64,000 nt of DNA from Shewanella psychrophila (GTDB lineage Bacteria; Pseudomonadota; Gammaproteobacteria; Enterobacterales; Shewanellaceae): positions 4,092,001 to 4,156,000 of the forward strand of contig NZ_CP014782.1 in the NCBI RefSeq assembly GCF_002005305.1, given 5' to 3'. Each line of letters begins with the position of its first letter. The stretch's first letter is position 1. The position numbers and the translations under genes were made by a program. Below the pieces are notes generated by a model. That model did no database searches and was not told the origin of the DNA. It worked only from the letters and a program-made list of their open reading frames with translations. This document shows, one piece after another, positions 44,795 through 53,112 of this stretch.

Positions 44795-45832
44795 TTAGTT
44801 AGCTTTTTTAGTCACAAACATGGCGTCGCCATAGCTAAAGAAGCGGTATTTTTGAGCAATCGCGTGCTGATAGGCGTTTTTTACCTCATCGAAGCCGGCA
44901 AAAGCACTGAGCAACATGATTAAAGTCGACTCAGGAAGATGAAAGTTTGTCACCATGGCATCGACAACTTGGAACTCATATCCGGGATAGATAAAGATAT
45001 CGGTGTCACTGCAAAATGCTTTCAATTCACCAACACTTGCTTTAGCGGCACCCTCTAATGAACGAACTGATGTCGTGCCAACGGCAATTACACGTTTTCC
45101 ATTCGCCTTAGTCTGTATGACTTTGTCGACAACCTCTTGAGTGACTTCGGCCCACTCAGAATGCATCTTATGTTCGAGGATATTATCAACTTTGACTGGC
45201 TGAAAGGTTCCGGCTCCAACATGCAGTGTCACAAAGGCGGTATCGACACCTTTATCAGACAATGCCTTTAACATAGCATCATCGAAGTGTAGTCCTGCCG
45301 TTGGTGCGGCTACTGCCCCAGGGCTCTCATTGTAAACGGTCTGATAACGCTCTTTATCTGCATCTTCATCGGGGCGATCGATATAGGGAGGCAAAGGCAT
45401 ATGCCCAACCTCTTCTAGCACTTCGAGTATGGTTTTGTCCGATTGCAACTTAAGTTCAAACAAGGCATCGTGACGGGCAAGCATGACCATCTCATAGCCA
45501 CCGTCTAAACAGACGATGGAATCGACTTTAGGGGATTTCGAACATCGAACATGAGCCAATATGCTTTTATCATCTAACATACGCTCGACTAACAGCTCCA
45601 GTTTGCCACCGCTCTGCTTCTTACCAAATAGCCGCGCCGGGATTACTCGAGTGTTATTAAACACCATAAGATCGCCAGGATTAACCATATTGAGAATATC
45701 GGTGAACTGCTTGTCTGTGACCTGACCAGTATTACCCTCTAGAGAGAGTAGTCTCGAAGAGGTACGTTCGGAGGTTGGATATCGAGCAATAAGCTCGTTG
45801 GGGAGTTCAAAAGAAAAATCGGTCACACGCAT
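44795..45832 (-). CDS. queA: S-adenosylmethionine:tRNA ribosyltransferase-isomerase QueA
   Basis: QueA adds the ribosyl moiety of SAM to preQ1-modified tRNA to form epoxyqueuosine. The 345-residue protein starts MRVTDFSFELPNELIARYP and has the family blocks DLMVFNNTRVIPARLFG, AAPTAGLHFDD, VTLHVGAGTFQPVK and VTNFHLPESTLIMLLSAFAG. Length matches E. coli QueA (356). It lies upstream of tgt as usual, and acpH diverges to the right after a small intervening gene. Confidence 0.98.
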   Translation of the reverse strand: MRVTDFSFELPNELIARYPTSERTSSRLLSLEGNTGQVTDKQFTDILNMVNPGDLMVFNNTRVIPARLFGKKQSGGKLELLVERMLDDKSILAHVRCSKSPKVDSIVCLDGGYEMVMLARHDALFELKLQSDKTILEVLEEVGHMPLPPYIDRPDEDADKERYQTVYNESPGAVAAPTAGLHFDDAMLKALSDKGVDTAFVTLHVGAGTFQPVKVDNILEHKMHSEWAEVTQEVVDKVIQTKANGKRVIAVGTTSVRSLEGAAKASVGELKAFCSDTDIFIYPGYEFQVVDAMVTNFHLPESTLIMLLSAFAGFDEVKNAYQHAIAQKYRFFSYGDAMFVTKKAN

Positions 45833-45896
45833 TGTTAGTCTCTGCTTAGCATAAATCCGGCGCTAGTCTATTAACAGAGACCGATAAGATCAAGGA

Positions 45897-46055
45897 TCAG
45901 TTGCCGCTTTTACTATCTTCGAGGTTGCTGGAGTGCTCATCAATATCAAAATCTTCCTTTCGATAGCTATGCTGCTCGTAAGGAATATCTATTTGTACAC
46001 GCTTTCGCTGAGCTTGCTCTTTCTTTGAAAACACTTTAGATAACCAGTTCCACAT
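45897..46055 (-). CDS. Possible 52-residue small protein between queA and acpH
   Basis: This minus-strand frame encodes 52 residues starting MWNWLSKVFSKKEQAQRKR and ending LEDSKSGN. It has an amphipathic or membrane-associating N-terminus with two Trp, a basic middle, and an acidic, Ser-rich tail. AAGGA overlaps the region two bases before the ATG, so the spacing is short; GGGT lies further upstream. It could be co-transcribed with queA 64 bases downstream. No family is recognised. Confidence 0.5.
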   Translation of the reverse strand: MWNWLSKVFSKKEQAQRKRVQIDIPYEQHSYRKEDFDIDEHSSNLEDSKSGN

Positions 46056-46221
46056 CTTCCTTGACCCTTAAACCGATAATTGATGAGAATATAATCAAAA
46101 CGATGCACATCCTTAAGAAATCGCTCTAAAACCAATTTAAACTGGAGAAAAACTATCTTAGCATCTGAGCCCATGATAACGTGAAACTAGAGTTATCACC
46201 AAGAAAATTAACAAAAACGTC

Positions 46222-46815
46222 ATGAACTTCCTTGCACATCTACATCTTGCCGATAATAGTAAAACCAGTCTCGCAGCTAACCTTGCCGGCGATTTTGCCA
46301 AAGGCAATATAGACAATTTTCCTAAACACCTACAGCAAGGTATCTGGATGCATAGACAAATTGACCAGCTCACAGACAGTCATGAACTAACTAAAGAGTT
46401 AGTGGGTCTATTTCCCAAAAATTTAACCAGAGCAGCCCCTATTATTGTCGATTTAGCATTCGACCATATGCTGGCTAAATATTGGGATGAATATCACCAT
46501 CTCACACTTCAACAATTTGCCGAAAATGCTTATGACGCCATAGATGTATGTGAACACTTGCCTGAAAAGCTAAAGCTACTAGCGCCAAAGATCCGCGGCG
46601 AAAATTGGCTTACGGCATATAAGAGCAAAAAAGGTCTCCATCAGACCATTAACTCTGTCGCTAAGCGACTCTCGAAGCCGGAAATTTTCCAAGGAGCTAT
46701 TCAAGCAGTAGACAAACTGGATATTGAGATTGAGATTGCATTTAGAACCTTTTACCCACAACTGATGGCCTACAGCAAGGTTTGGGCTCGTAAGACACCG
46801 TCGGAATATTTATAA
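46222..46815 (+). CDS. acpH: Acyl carrier protein phosphodiesterase AcpH
   Basis: AcpH removes the 4'-phosphopantetheine arm from acyl carrier protein. The 197-residue protein starts MNFLAHLHLADNS and has NLAGDFAKGN, GIWMHRQIDQLTD and DLAFDHMLAKYW, whose His and Asp residues match the HD-like metal site of the E. coli protein (193 residues). It diverges from queA as in E. coli. Confidence 0.95.
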   Translation: MNFLAHLHLADNSKTSLAANLAGDFAKGNIDNFPKHLQQGIWMHRQIDQLTDSHELTKELVGLFPKNLTRAAPIIVDLAFDHMLAKYWDEYHHLTLQQFAENAYDAIDVCEHLPEKLKLLAPKIRGENWLTAYKSKKGLHQTINSVAKRLSKPEIFQGAIQAVDKLDIEIEIAFRTFYPQLMAYSKVWARKTPSEYL

Positions 46816-46908
46816 CGGGCTTTAGTATCATAAATTCCAGCAAAAGTCAGGCTTAGTAATTCTCAACTTGATCTGTTTTTGCTAGAATTCGCCGCTAAAG
46901 GAGAACTC

Positions 46909-47601
46909 ATGCAGATATTCACTTACGCCCCCCCTTCAGTCCCTTGGTTAGATATACGATATCGAGACAGAGATATACTTGTTATCAACAAACCATCAGG
47001 TCTACTCTCTAACCCTGGTCGTGCAGAAAATACCTATGATTGCGCGCTTACCCGTTTACTGCAGAGATATCCTGAAACCATACTGGTACACCGTCTCGAT
47101 TGTGCGACTTCAGGCATTATGGTTTTTGCGTTAAATAAGAAGGCAGAGTCTAATATTAAGACTCAATTTCAGAATAGAATGAGTAAAAAAACCTACATCG
47201 CAGAGGTCAGCGGATTATTAATCCAAGATCAAGGCGTGATAGAGCTCGCCATGAAAGCCGATAAAACCAGGCCTCCACTGCAAGTAATAGCCGAAGACGG
47301 TAAGCCCTCAAAAACCTATTTCAAGGTATTAGAGCGAAGAGAAGACAGTACTTTGGTAGAATTAAAACCCGTAACAGGAAGGACCCATCAACTCAGATTA
47401 CATATGTTGGCTTTAGGTCATCCAATTTTAGGCGATGACTTCTATGGTGAGCCGGATGTAATTGCGGCATCAAATAGGCTCAAATTACATGCAATGACAT
47501 TGAGCATTAGCCATCCCTTTTCGGGCAAAGAGATAACATTCAAGAGCTTTCACCCTTTCGATAAAACTGAATCCGAGAAGAATATCTCAGAGTACTGCTA
47601 G
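46909..47601 (+). CDS. rluA: Dual-specificity pseudouridine synthase RluA
   Basis: RluA converts uridine 746 of 23S rRNA and uridine 32 of several tRNAs to pseudouridine. From ATG 46909 (GGAG five bases upstream) the 230-residue protein has IVINKPSGLLSNPGR-like, HRLDCATSGI with the catalytic Asp64 (the E. coli number) and RTHQLRLHMLALGHPILGDDFYG. No S4 domain is present, as expected for RluA. A longer in-frame start at 46879 is not supported. Confidence 0.94.
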   Translation: MQIFTYAPPSVPWLDIRYRDRDILVINKPSGLLSNPGRAENTYDCALTRLLQRYPETILVHRLDCATSGIMVFALNKKAESNIKTQFQNRMSKKTYIAEVSGLLIQDQGVIELAMKADKTRPPLQVIAEDGKPSKTYFKVLERREDSTLVELKPVTGRTHQLRLHMLALGHPILGDDFYGEPDVIAASNRLKLHAMTLSISHPFSGKEITFKSFHPFDKTESEKNISEYC

Positions 47602-47609
47602 TTTAAGAT

Positions 47610-47646
47610 AGGCATCGGCAAGACTCCTTCACACTGATGCCTTCTT
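47610..47646 (+). terminator. Weak terminator-like hairpin after rluA
   Basis: AGGCATC and GATGCCT (47610-47616 and 47636-47642) could pair across a 19-base loop, followed by TCTTAT. The long loop and poor T run keep confidence low. Confidence 0.4.
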
Positions 47647-47678
47647 ATAATATGTCTAAACCAACTTATTTTGTCGAA

Positions 47679-48080
47679 TTATGCCGCGATAGCCGTATAA
47701 AAACACTCAGTTGAATTACATAATTGCAGCGTATTATCGTTTGAAAGTAAGAAATACTCACCAAAAATATTCCCACCTTTATCTTCAAGTTTTAAGCCTT
47801 TATCGGTTTGAGTACACATCATGATATCTAAACTATGACAGCCATCACCTGACCAGATCTCTAAATAAATTTTGTCGTCCTGCCTATAAAGAGTTAACGT
47901 GTTTGAAGTGCCATCACGCCCATCAATCCATCGACCAATGACCTCACGGACATCTAAGTCTTTATCTTGCCAACCTAAGCGTTTACGCTTATCCACTACT
48001 GACATTTTAATCACCTTGAGTAATTCTCTGCTTTCTTCTGGGCGATCTGGGTATTGCATGGCTTCAACCATAGAACTCAT
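47679..48080 (-). CDS. Hypothetical protein, unrecognised
   Basis: The 133-residue product (ATG 48080, with GGAG about ten bases upstream; TTG 48086 is an alternative) has no signal peptide or membrane segment. It contains QDKDLDVREVIGRWIDGRDGTS, then alternating strands such as TLTLYRQDDKIYLEIWSGDG, with four cysteines in the second half (HSLDIMMCTQTDK, LQLCNSTECF and one more context). I cannot assign a family. It converges with rluA and diverges from the polysaccharide cluster. Confidence 0.65.
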   Translation of the reverse strand: MSSMVEAMQYPDRPEESRELLKVIKMSVVDKRKRLGWQDKDLDVREVIGRWIDGRDGTSNTLTLYRQDDKIYLEIWSGDGCHSLDIMMCTQTDKGLKLEDKGGNIFGEYFLLSNDNTLQLCNSTECFYTAIAA

Positions 48081-48476
48081 TTTCAATTAACTCCATTGAA
48101 ACTAGACATGTTAACTACTTGTGTACACTCCGAGTTAAGCTGACATTAAATTGTCACAAGTCACTTTAACTCAGTTTAGCTCAATAACTGTATTAAAGTG
48201 TAACCCATTTGTACAATAAAAATGCGATCTAAATCACTTTTTATGCACAATTTGACTAATCTGAAGGGATCAATCTTATTCATTCGAGTTAAGCACCTCA
48301 CACGTACATCCTATGAGTGATAGGAAGGCAAACCAATAAGTATGATTTTCACCCAGTAAATACTTTTAGACTACACTTGCCCTAAATAGCCAATCGACGG
48401 ACAAACTTGATAACCAAAACACTGAGCCCACTCTTTAGAAGTTGAATAGGTATAAAACATAAGGGAGCACTACCCT
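48081..48476. other. Intergenic region upstream of the polysaccharide cluster
   Basis: About 400 AT-rich bases without a supported gene separate the divergent unassigned gene and the polysaccharide cluster. A strong CRP-like site lies near the middle. I found no JUMPstart/ops element (GGCGGTAG), so RfaH-type control is not indicated here. Confidence 0.5.
48220..48241. promoter_or_regulatory. Strong CRP-like binding site
   Basis: The 22 bases match the palindromic CRP consensus at 19 positions (core TGCGA-TCTAAA-TCACT). The site lies about 140 bases upstream of the divergent small gene and 235 bases upstream of the first polysaccharide gene, so it could act on either. Confidence 0.6.
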
Positions 48477-49529
48477 ATGAATTACACTGATTACCTCAAT
48501 CAAAAAAGGTACTTATGCCTCGACGGCTTACGTTGCCTGAGTATTCTGGCCGTCATATGGCATCATGCAGGCTATCCCTATTGGGATCACATATATCTGG
48601 CTAGTCAGGGGTTTCATGGGGTGACACTATTTTTTGTGATCAGTGGATTCTTAATCACTTCTCTGCTCCTTAAAGAAAAAAGGACCAAGGGTCAAATTGA
48701 CCTTAAACATTTTTATATCCGACGAACACTGCGAATTTTTCCACTTTATTATTGTGTATTACTTATTTACATTCTTCTGGTATTTGTCTTAGAGTCAGGC
48801 ACTCCTGCCGGAACTGCTTTTCTAGATAATCTGAAATATTTCGCCACTTATACTTCTAACGTATTTGTTCCATTTATTGCAGGCGATCGAATTATATTCT
48901 TCTTCGCTTGGTCTCTGGCTGCAGAAGAGCAGTTCTATCTTATCTGGCCAACCATTGAACGTATGTTGGTACCTATAATATCTATCCCCTTGCTAATTTT
49001 GATTATTATCGCCAGCACCTACTTACATTACACAGGTATTAACAGCGAAAATTTGTTCTTTAAAGCCTTGGAGATCATTGCAATTCCGATCTGTATTGGT
49101 GTTGTATTAGCCCATGCATTAGCTAACAAGAAGTGTTACCAGTTTATCGCACCGTTAATTACAAGACCTGGAGCCAGTCTTATCTTTCTCATCGCGACGT
49201 TTGCCTCGCTGGCAATAAATGGAGTTCCATTGATTCTGGTGTATATATTGATGGCGTTACTCATTGCTTCATGTGTCACCAGTCCCCGACCAATAATTAG
49301 TCCCCTGTTTGAACATTATGTTGCCAAGAAGATAGGGCAAATTAGCTATGGTATGTACTTGCTACATATGTTGGCATATAACCTGGTGGCAAAAATAGTC
49401 ACTCATTTAAATATAGATTATTGGCCTATCACATTCTCAGCCACTATCGCTTTGACCACTTTGCTCGGCTTAAGCAGTTTCTACCTCTTCGAACGGCATT
49501 TCTTGAAACTGAAAAAAAACTTCAGCTGA
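48477..49529 (+). CDS. Acyltransferase-3 family membrane protein (OafA/YrhL-like)
   Basis: The 350-residue protein has about ten membrane segments and the family signature near its N-terminus, RCLSILAVIWHHAGYP with the conserved His, followed by GVTLFFVISGFLITSLLL and RRTLRIFPLYY. These enzymes move acetyl or other acyl groups to sugars of surface polysaccharides or O-antigens. The C-terminal SGNH domain of longer members is absent. GGAG lies ten bases before the ATG. It opens the rightward polysaccharide cluster. Confidence 0.92.
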   Translation: MNYTDYLNQKRYLCLDGLRCLSILAVIWHHAGYPYWDHIYLASQGFHGVTLFFVISGFLITSLLLKEKRTKGQIDLKHFYIRRTLRIFPLYYCVLLIYILLVFVLESGTPAGTAFLDNLKYFATYTSNVFVPFIAGDRIIFFFAWSLAAEEQFYLIWPTIERMLVPIISIPLLILIIIASTYLHYTGINSENLFFKALEIIAIPICIGVVLAHALANKKCYQFIAPLITRPGASLIFLIATFASLAINGVPLILVYILMALLIASCVTSPRPIISPLFEHYVAKKIGQISYGMYLLHMLAYNLVAKIVTHLNIDYWPITFSATIALTTLLGLSSFYLFERHFLKLKKNFS

Positions 49530-49643
49530 ACGAGTTACACCAATTAACCTGATGGTTCCAAGCGAGCACCTCCTTCAAATCTGATGTCTTGGCAAGCTAC
49601 ATGCAGTAATTCAGTATCCCTAAAGAGAAAAAGGATAACTGGT

Positions 49644-50924
49644 ATGCAAAAGGCAAATTATGCAGCAACTCACTCGCATAGTCGTATGCAGAATACAAAT
49701 ACCCATGAATTACATGTTATCTGGATTAATAAACATGCGGATTTTGTCGGCGGAGCAGAACGCTATATCCACGATACCGTTAAGGCATTGACAGAGAAAG
49801 GAATTAAATCGACACTATTATATCAGCTAGACGGAGCCATTCACCCTAGATTTACCCATGTATTTGATAGTGCCTATCCGATCACAGACCTTAAATCACA
49901 ATTAAAAAATCATCCAGCCAATATCATATACCTCCATCAGATAGATCATGTACAAGATCTAGAAACTTGCATTCAAAGTGGTATTCCCAGTGTTCGTTTT
50001 TATCACGACCATAAACTTTTCTGCCTTAGGGAACACAAATACACCACCATAGGCCTCAACACTTGCCAACGCAGAACAGGACCAGCCTGTTATACCTGCC
50101 TGGGGTTTATTGGTAGAAATGCTCAACATAAATTAACGGTCAATCGACTGGGAAATTTGGGTGCACAGCAAAACACTAATCAGAAATTAGCCGGGTTTAT
50201 TGTTGGATCTCAATATATGTCACGGGTGCTAAAACAGCATAATTTCGAGGTTGCTAAGACCCATATCATTCCGCTTTTTACAAGCTTTAACACCAAATTT
50301 ATCAAGCCCTCTTTGCCCAGAAACTCGCACCAGTTGCTCTACGTTGGCAGTTTATCTCGAGGAAAAGGAGTCGATGTCTTGTTACGTGCAATAGCCAGTG
50401 TAGATGAGCAGACTCACTTACTCATCTGCGGAGAAGGTCCTCAAAAAGAAGAGTTACAGCAACTCAGTAAAAAGCTTGGAATTAGAACCAGAGTAGAGTT
50501 TAAGGGCCATTGTGACACTGAAACATTAGCCAAATACTACCAACAAGTATCGGCGCTGGTGATCCCATCTCGCACCCCTGAAACATTTTGTTTAACTGGT
50601 ATTGAAGCACTCTCCCACGCCTGCCCCGTAATCGCAACAAGCGTTGGTGGTATACCCGAATGGTTACAAGATGGCATAAATGGTCGTCTCGTAAACAGCA
50701 ATAATATTTGTGCACTTAGCGGCGCGATTCGGGAGCTACTTTCACACCCTAAAACAACTCAGAATCATGCATTGCTTGCCCAGCAGCGCATTATTGAGCA
50801 ATACAGTATAGATACTCATCTATGCCAGCTGATTCAAATGTTTAATCACGTGCTGAAGAAGAGTTCAAGCCACTCAATAACGGCAACTTCAATGACAGAG
50901 GGAGACTGCCATGTTAACCATTAG
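49644..50924 (+). CDS. GT4-family glycosyltransferase
   Basis: From ATG 49644 (AAGGA eight bases upstream) the 426-residue protein has the GT-B fold landmarks: N-terminal FVGGAERYIHDTVKAL, a central Cys-bearing insertion (FCLREHKYTT, then CQRRTGPACYTC) common in some GT4 enzymes, and the C-terminal donor-site motif PETFCLTGIEALSHACPVIA with the Glu-x7-Glu pattern. It should transfer a sugar from a nucleotide-sugar donor with retained anomeric configuration; donor and acceptor are unknown. Its end overlaps the next gene by 14 bases. Confidence 0.9.
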   Translation: MQKANYAATHSHSRMQNTNTHELHVIWINKHADFVGGAERYIHDTVKALTEKGIKSTLLYQLDGAIHPRFTHVFDSAYPITDLKSQLKNHPANIIYLHQIDHVQDLETCIQSGIPSVRFYHDHKLFCLREHKYTTIGLNTCQRRTGPACYTCLGFIGRNAQHKLTVNRLGNLGAQQNTNQKLAGFIVGSQYMSRVLKQHNFEVAKTHIIPLFTSFNTKFIKPSLPRNSHQLLYVGSLSRGKGVDVLLRAIASVDEQTHLLICGEGPQKEELQQLSKKLGIRTRVEFKGHCDTETLAKYYQQVSALVIPSRTPETFCLTGIEALSHACPVIATSVGGIPEWLQDGINGRLVNSNNICALSGAIRELLSHPKTTQNHALLAQQRIIEQYSIDTHLCQLIQMFNHVLKKSSSHSITATSMTEGDCHVNH

Positions 50925-52092
50925 CAACGTCACATTACTACAAGATCCTTCAGCTGAAGCCTTTTGCCAGCAAGTATTAGCACAAGTGTGCGATACCGTC
51001 ATGAAGTACTTGGAAAAAAGCCAGCTTTGCGCCTTAGTCCTGTTAGGCGGGTATGGTCGTGGCGAAGGAGGGTTAATCCCCCACCCAGTCAGTGGTCAGC
51101 TCTATCCACATAATAATTTCGATCTGTTACTGATCTTTAACAAGCAGACAAATGCAGACTCACAGCTAAAAGAATCCATCAATCAAGCATTGCAGCCTAT
51201 TCGCCAACAGGCAGGATTGGGCATTGATATATCTTTTACCACCCAAGCGAAAATGCGTAATGCACCTTGTCGTGTGATTTGGTATGACATGCGCCACGGT
51301 CACCGAACCTTACTAGGAGATATCGATTTCGTCCCCTCATTAACCCAACATACGGTTTCAAGTATCCCAGCTTGGGATGCTAGAAACCTCTTGATTAACA
51401 GAGGGTCTCTGTTGCTTATCAATCGATTTCTGTTGGCTCAAAACGACCCCGAACCTTATCGCGCCACCATCATTAAGCACACCATGAAAGCGATCATTGG
51501 CTATGGTGATGCGCTATTGTTTTCTCTGGGGAAATACCATTGGTCTTATGCAGAAAAGCAGCAGCGTATGGCAAATGAAACCAGTGTCGAGCCAGAATTC
51601 AAACAGCTCTACCTTCAGGCAATGAGTTTTCGCTTCTCCCCCAGCTATGCCCGATATCAGAATATCAACTTGGCATCTTGGAACGAATCGATAATAACAA
51701 GCTTACAGCCTGTCCATCTGCGTTGTGAACGCCTGCGCCTTAACAAACCAGACCTTACCTGGACAAGCTACTTAACATACGCGGCTGATGATGCCTTTTG
51801 GAATAATAGCAACCAGCTTAGATGTCTGCTGAAACGCGGTTTAGACAGACTAATGACCACTGGCCATCCCATTTTCGAAGAGCCTTCTCCCTGGGCTTAC
51901 CAAGCCTTGACTCAAACTGAAAAACTCCCGCTATGCTTCCCCTATGTGCTTTATCGCCAAGGCAAGCAAGCAGAAAACACTGCCGATATCCTGACCCGAC
52001 GCTACCTTAAAAACTGGCAGGACTTTATGGATGCTAACTTAAGTAACCTACTGGACGGCTTCGGCTTATCTTTAGAGGAGGTCAACTTATGA
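50911..52092 (+). CDS. Nucleotidyltransferase-fold protein of unknown role
   Basis: The 393-residue product has the Pol-beta-type nucleotidyltransferase motif GGYGRGEGG at residues 46-54, also seen in GlnD. NNFDLLLIF follows, with Asp71, and then GIDISF with Asp106. The first carboxylate of the usual D-x-D pair is Asn69, so activity may be altered. The C-terminal 250 residues look helical and I do not recognise them. GAGGGAG lies six bases before the ATG. It overlaps both neighbours by a few bases (ATGA at its end), so it is translated with them. A substrate-priming or signalling role in the cluster is only inference. Confidence 0.72.
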   Translation: MLTISNVTLLQDPSAEAFCQQVLAQVCDTVMKYLEKSQLCALVLLGGYGRGEGGLIPHPVSGQLYPHNNFDLLLIFNKQTNADSQLKESINQALQPIRQQAGLGIDISFTTQAKMRNAPCRVIWYDMRHGHRTLLGDIDFVPSLTQHTVSSIPAWDARNLLINRGSLLLINRFLLAQNDPEPYRATIIKHTMKAIIGYGDALLFSLGKYHWSYAEKQQRMANETSVEPEFKQLYLQAMSFRFSPSYARYQNINLASWNESIITSLQPVHLRCERLRLNKPDLTWTSYLTYAADDAFWNNSNQLRCLLKRGLDRLMTTGHPIFEEPSPWAYQALTQTEKLPLCFPYVLYRQGKQAENTADILTRRYLKNWQDFMDANLSNLLDGFGLSLEEVNL

Positions 52093-52937
52093 TTTACCTC
52101 AGTGCAGATATTCATCACGCCAGTTTACGAACGGGCAATCAAGCCCATTGTGATATCTCAGAGCTAGCCACTGCAAGGCTATTTATCAGGCGTATCGAAC
52201 AGGCACAAGTTAAGCTAACTTGTTTTTTTACTGGTCGCTGTTTCGTCGAAGAATGGAGCGATACACGAGTGCTATGCATGAGTGACTGGGTTGAAATTGG
52301 CGGTCATACCTGGAGTGGTTTCACCCCTGAAATCTGGCACCGAATATCTAACAAGTTTTGTGGGAGTTATAACGGCCCACACTGGTATCAATATTTAGAT
52401 ACCCTACGCACCATCAAGATCATCGAAAAAAAGACCGGTAAGCGGATAACCTGCTGGCGAAACCATATGTATATGCACGGTCCCCATACCGACAGAGTAT
52501 TGAGCCAATTAGGAATAAAACTTTGCTCCGATGGCGTAAAGCGCAACAATTTCAGTCCCCAAGAATCCAAGTACGGCGTTCACAATTACCCTATCAATAT
52601 CATTCCAGATCATGAGCACCTCTACCATGCTGAGCGCACGCCTACCTGGGTCGAAAATTGGCAAAAACGTTACTCGTGGTCAGATGATTTTGGCAGCGAA
52701 AGTTACTATATCCGGGAGTGGACCGAACTGGTGTTAAGTCAGCTGAAAAGCTGTGAAGATCAGGGACGCGATGCCAACCTATTGATCCACCCCATCACCA
52801 TGTACTTGTGCGACAAGTTTCAATGCTTCGACAAAATACTCGACTACATAACCACACAAGAGACGGCTTGGCTAAGTGACGCAATCCCTGCCACTCAATC
52901 CTCACAAGAGCGCATAGAGGAGACTTCACATGCCTAA
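52089..52937 (+). CDS. NodB-like polysaccharide deacetylase family protein, divergent
   Basis: The 282-residue protein resembles NodB-fold deacetylases: YLSADIHH near the N-terminus in the place of the catalytic Asp motif, GGHTWSGFTPEIWH at about 71-84 in the place of the zinc His motif, CWRNHMYMHG at about 122-131 and LIHPITMYL near 235. The H-x3-H zinc pair appears as HTWSG, lacking the second His at the usual place, so deacetylation is uncertain. GAGGAGG lies seven bases before the ATG. The C-terminus ends in repeat-derived SQERIEETSHA, which belongs to the repeat array described separately. Confidence 0.72.
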   Translation: MIYLSADIHHASLRTGNQAHCDISELATARLFIRRIEQAQVKLTCFFTGRCFVEEWSDTRVLCMSDWVEIGGHTWSGFTPEIWHRISNKFCGSYNGPHWYQYLDTLRTIKIIEKKTGKRITCWRNHMYMHGPHTDRVLSQLGIKLCSDGVKRNNFSPQESKYGVHNYPINIIPDHEHLYHAERTPTWVENWQKRYSWSDDFGSESYYIREWTELVLSQLKSCEDQGRDANLLIHPITMYLCDKFQCFDKILDYITTQETAWLSDAIPATQSSQERIEETSHA

Positions 52938-53112
52938 ACAATATCACAAGACTGTATCGAAAAGACTTCCTGTGCCTGAGGCCATTTCAAAAGACTCTAT
53001 GAAGGAGACTTCTCATGTCGAATCAAGTTCACTGGAGTGCATAGAGAAGAACTCCTTAGCTGAATCCAGTTCACAAGAGCACATAGAGGAGAGTTCCTTG
53101 CCTGAAGCCGCC
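52902..53112. repeat. Array of five 42-43-bp imperfect repeats across a gene junction
   Basis: Units start at 52902, 52944, 52987, 53029 and 53071 (lengths 42, 43, 42, 42, 42). Each carries a TCA(C/A)AAGA-like start and a GAGGAGA/GAAGACTT-like core; the best-matching pair (first and last) shares most bases. The first unit encodes the deacetylase C-terminus and holds the ribosome site and start codon of the next gene. The others encode residues 6-61 of that next protein. Confidence 0.75.
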
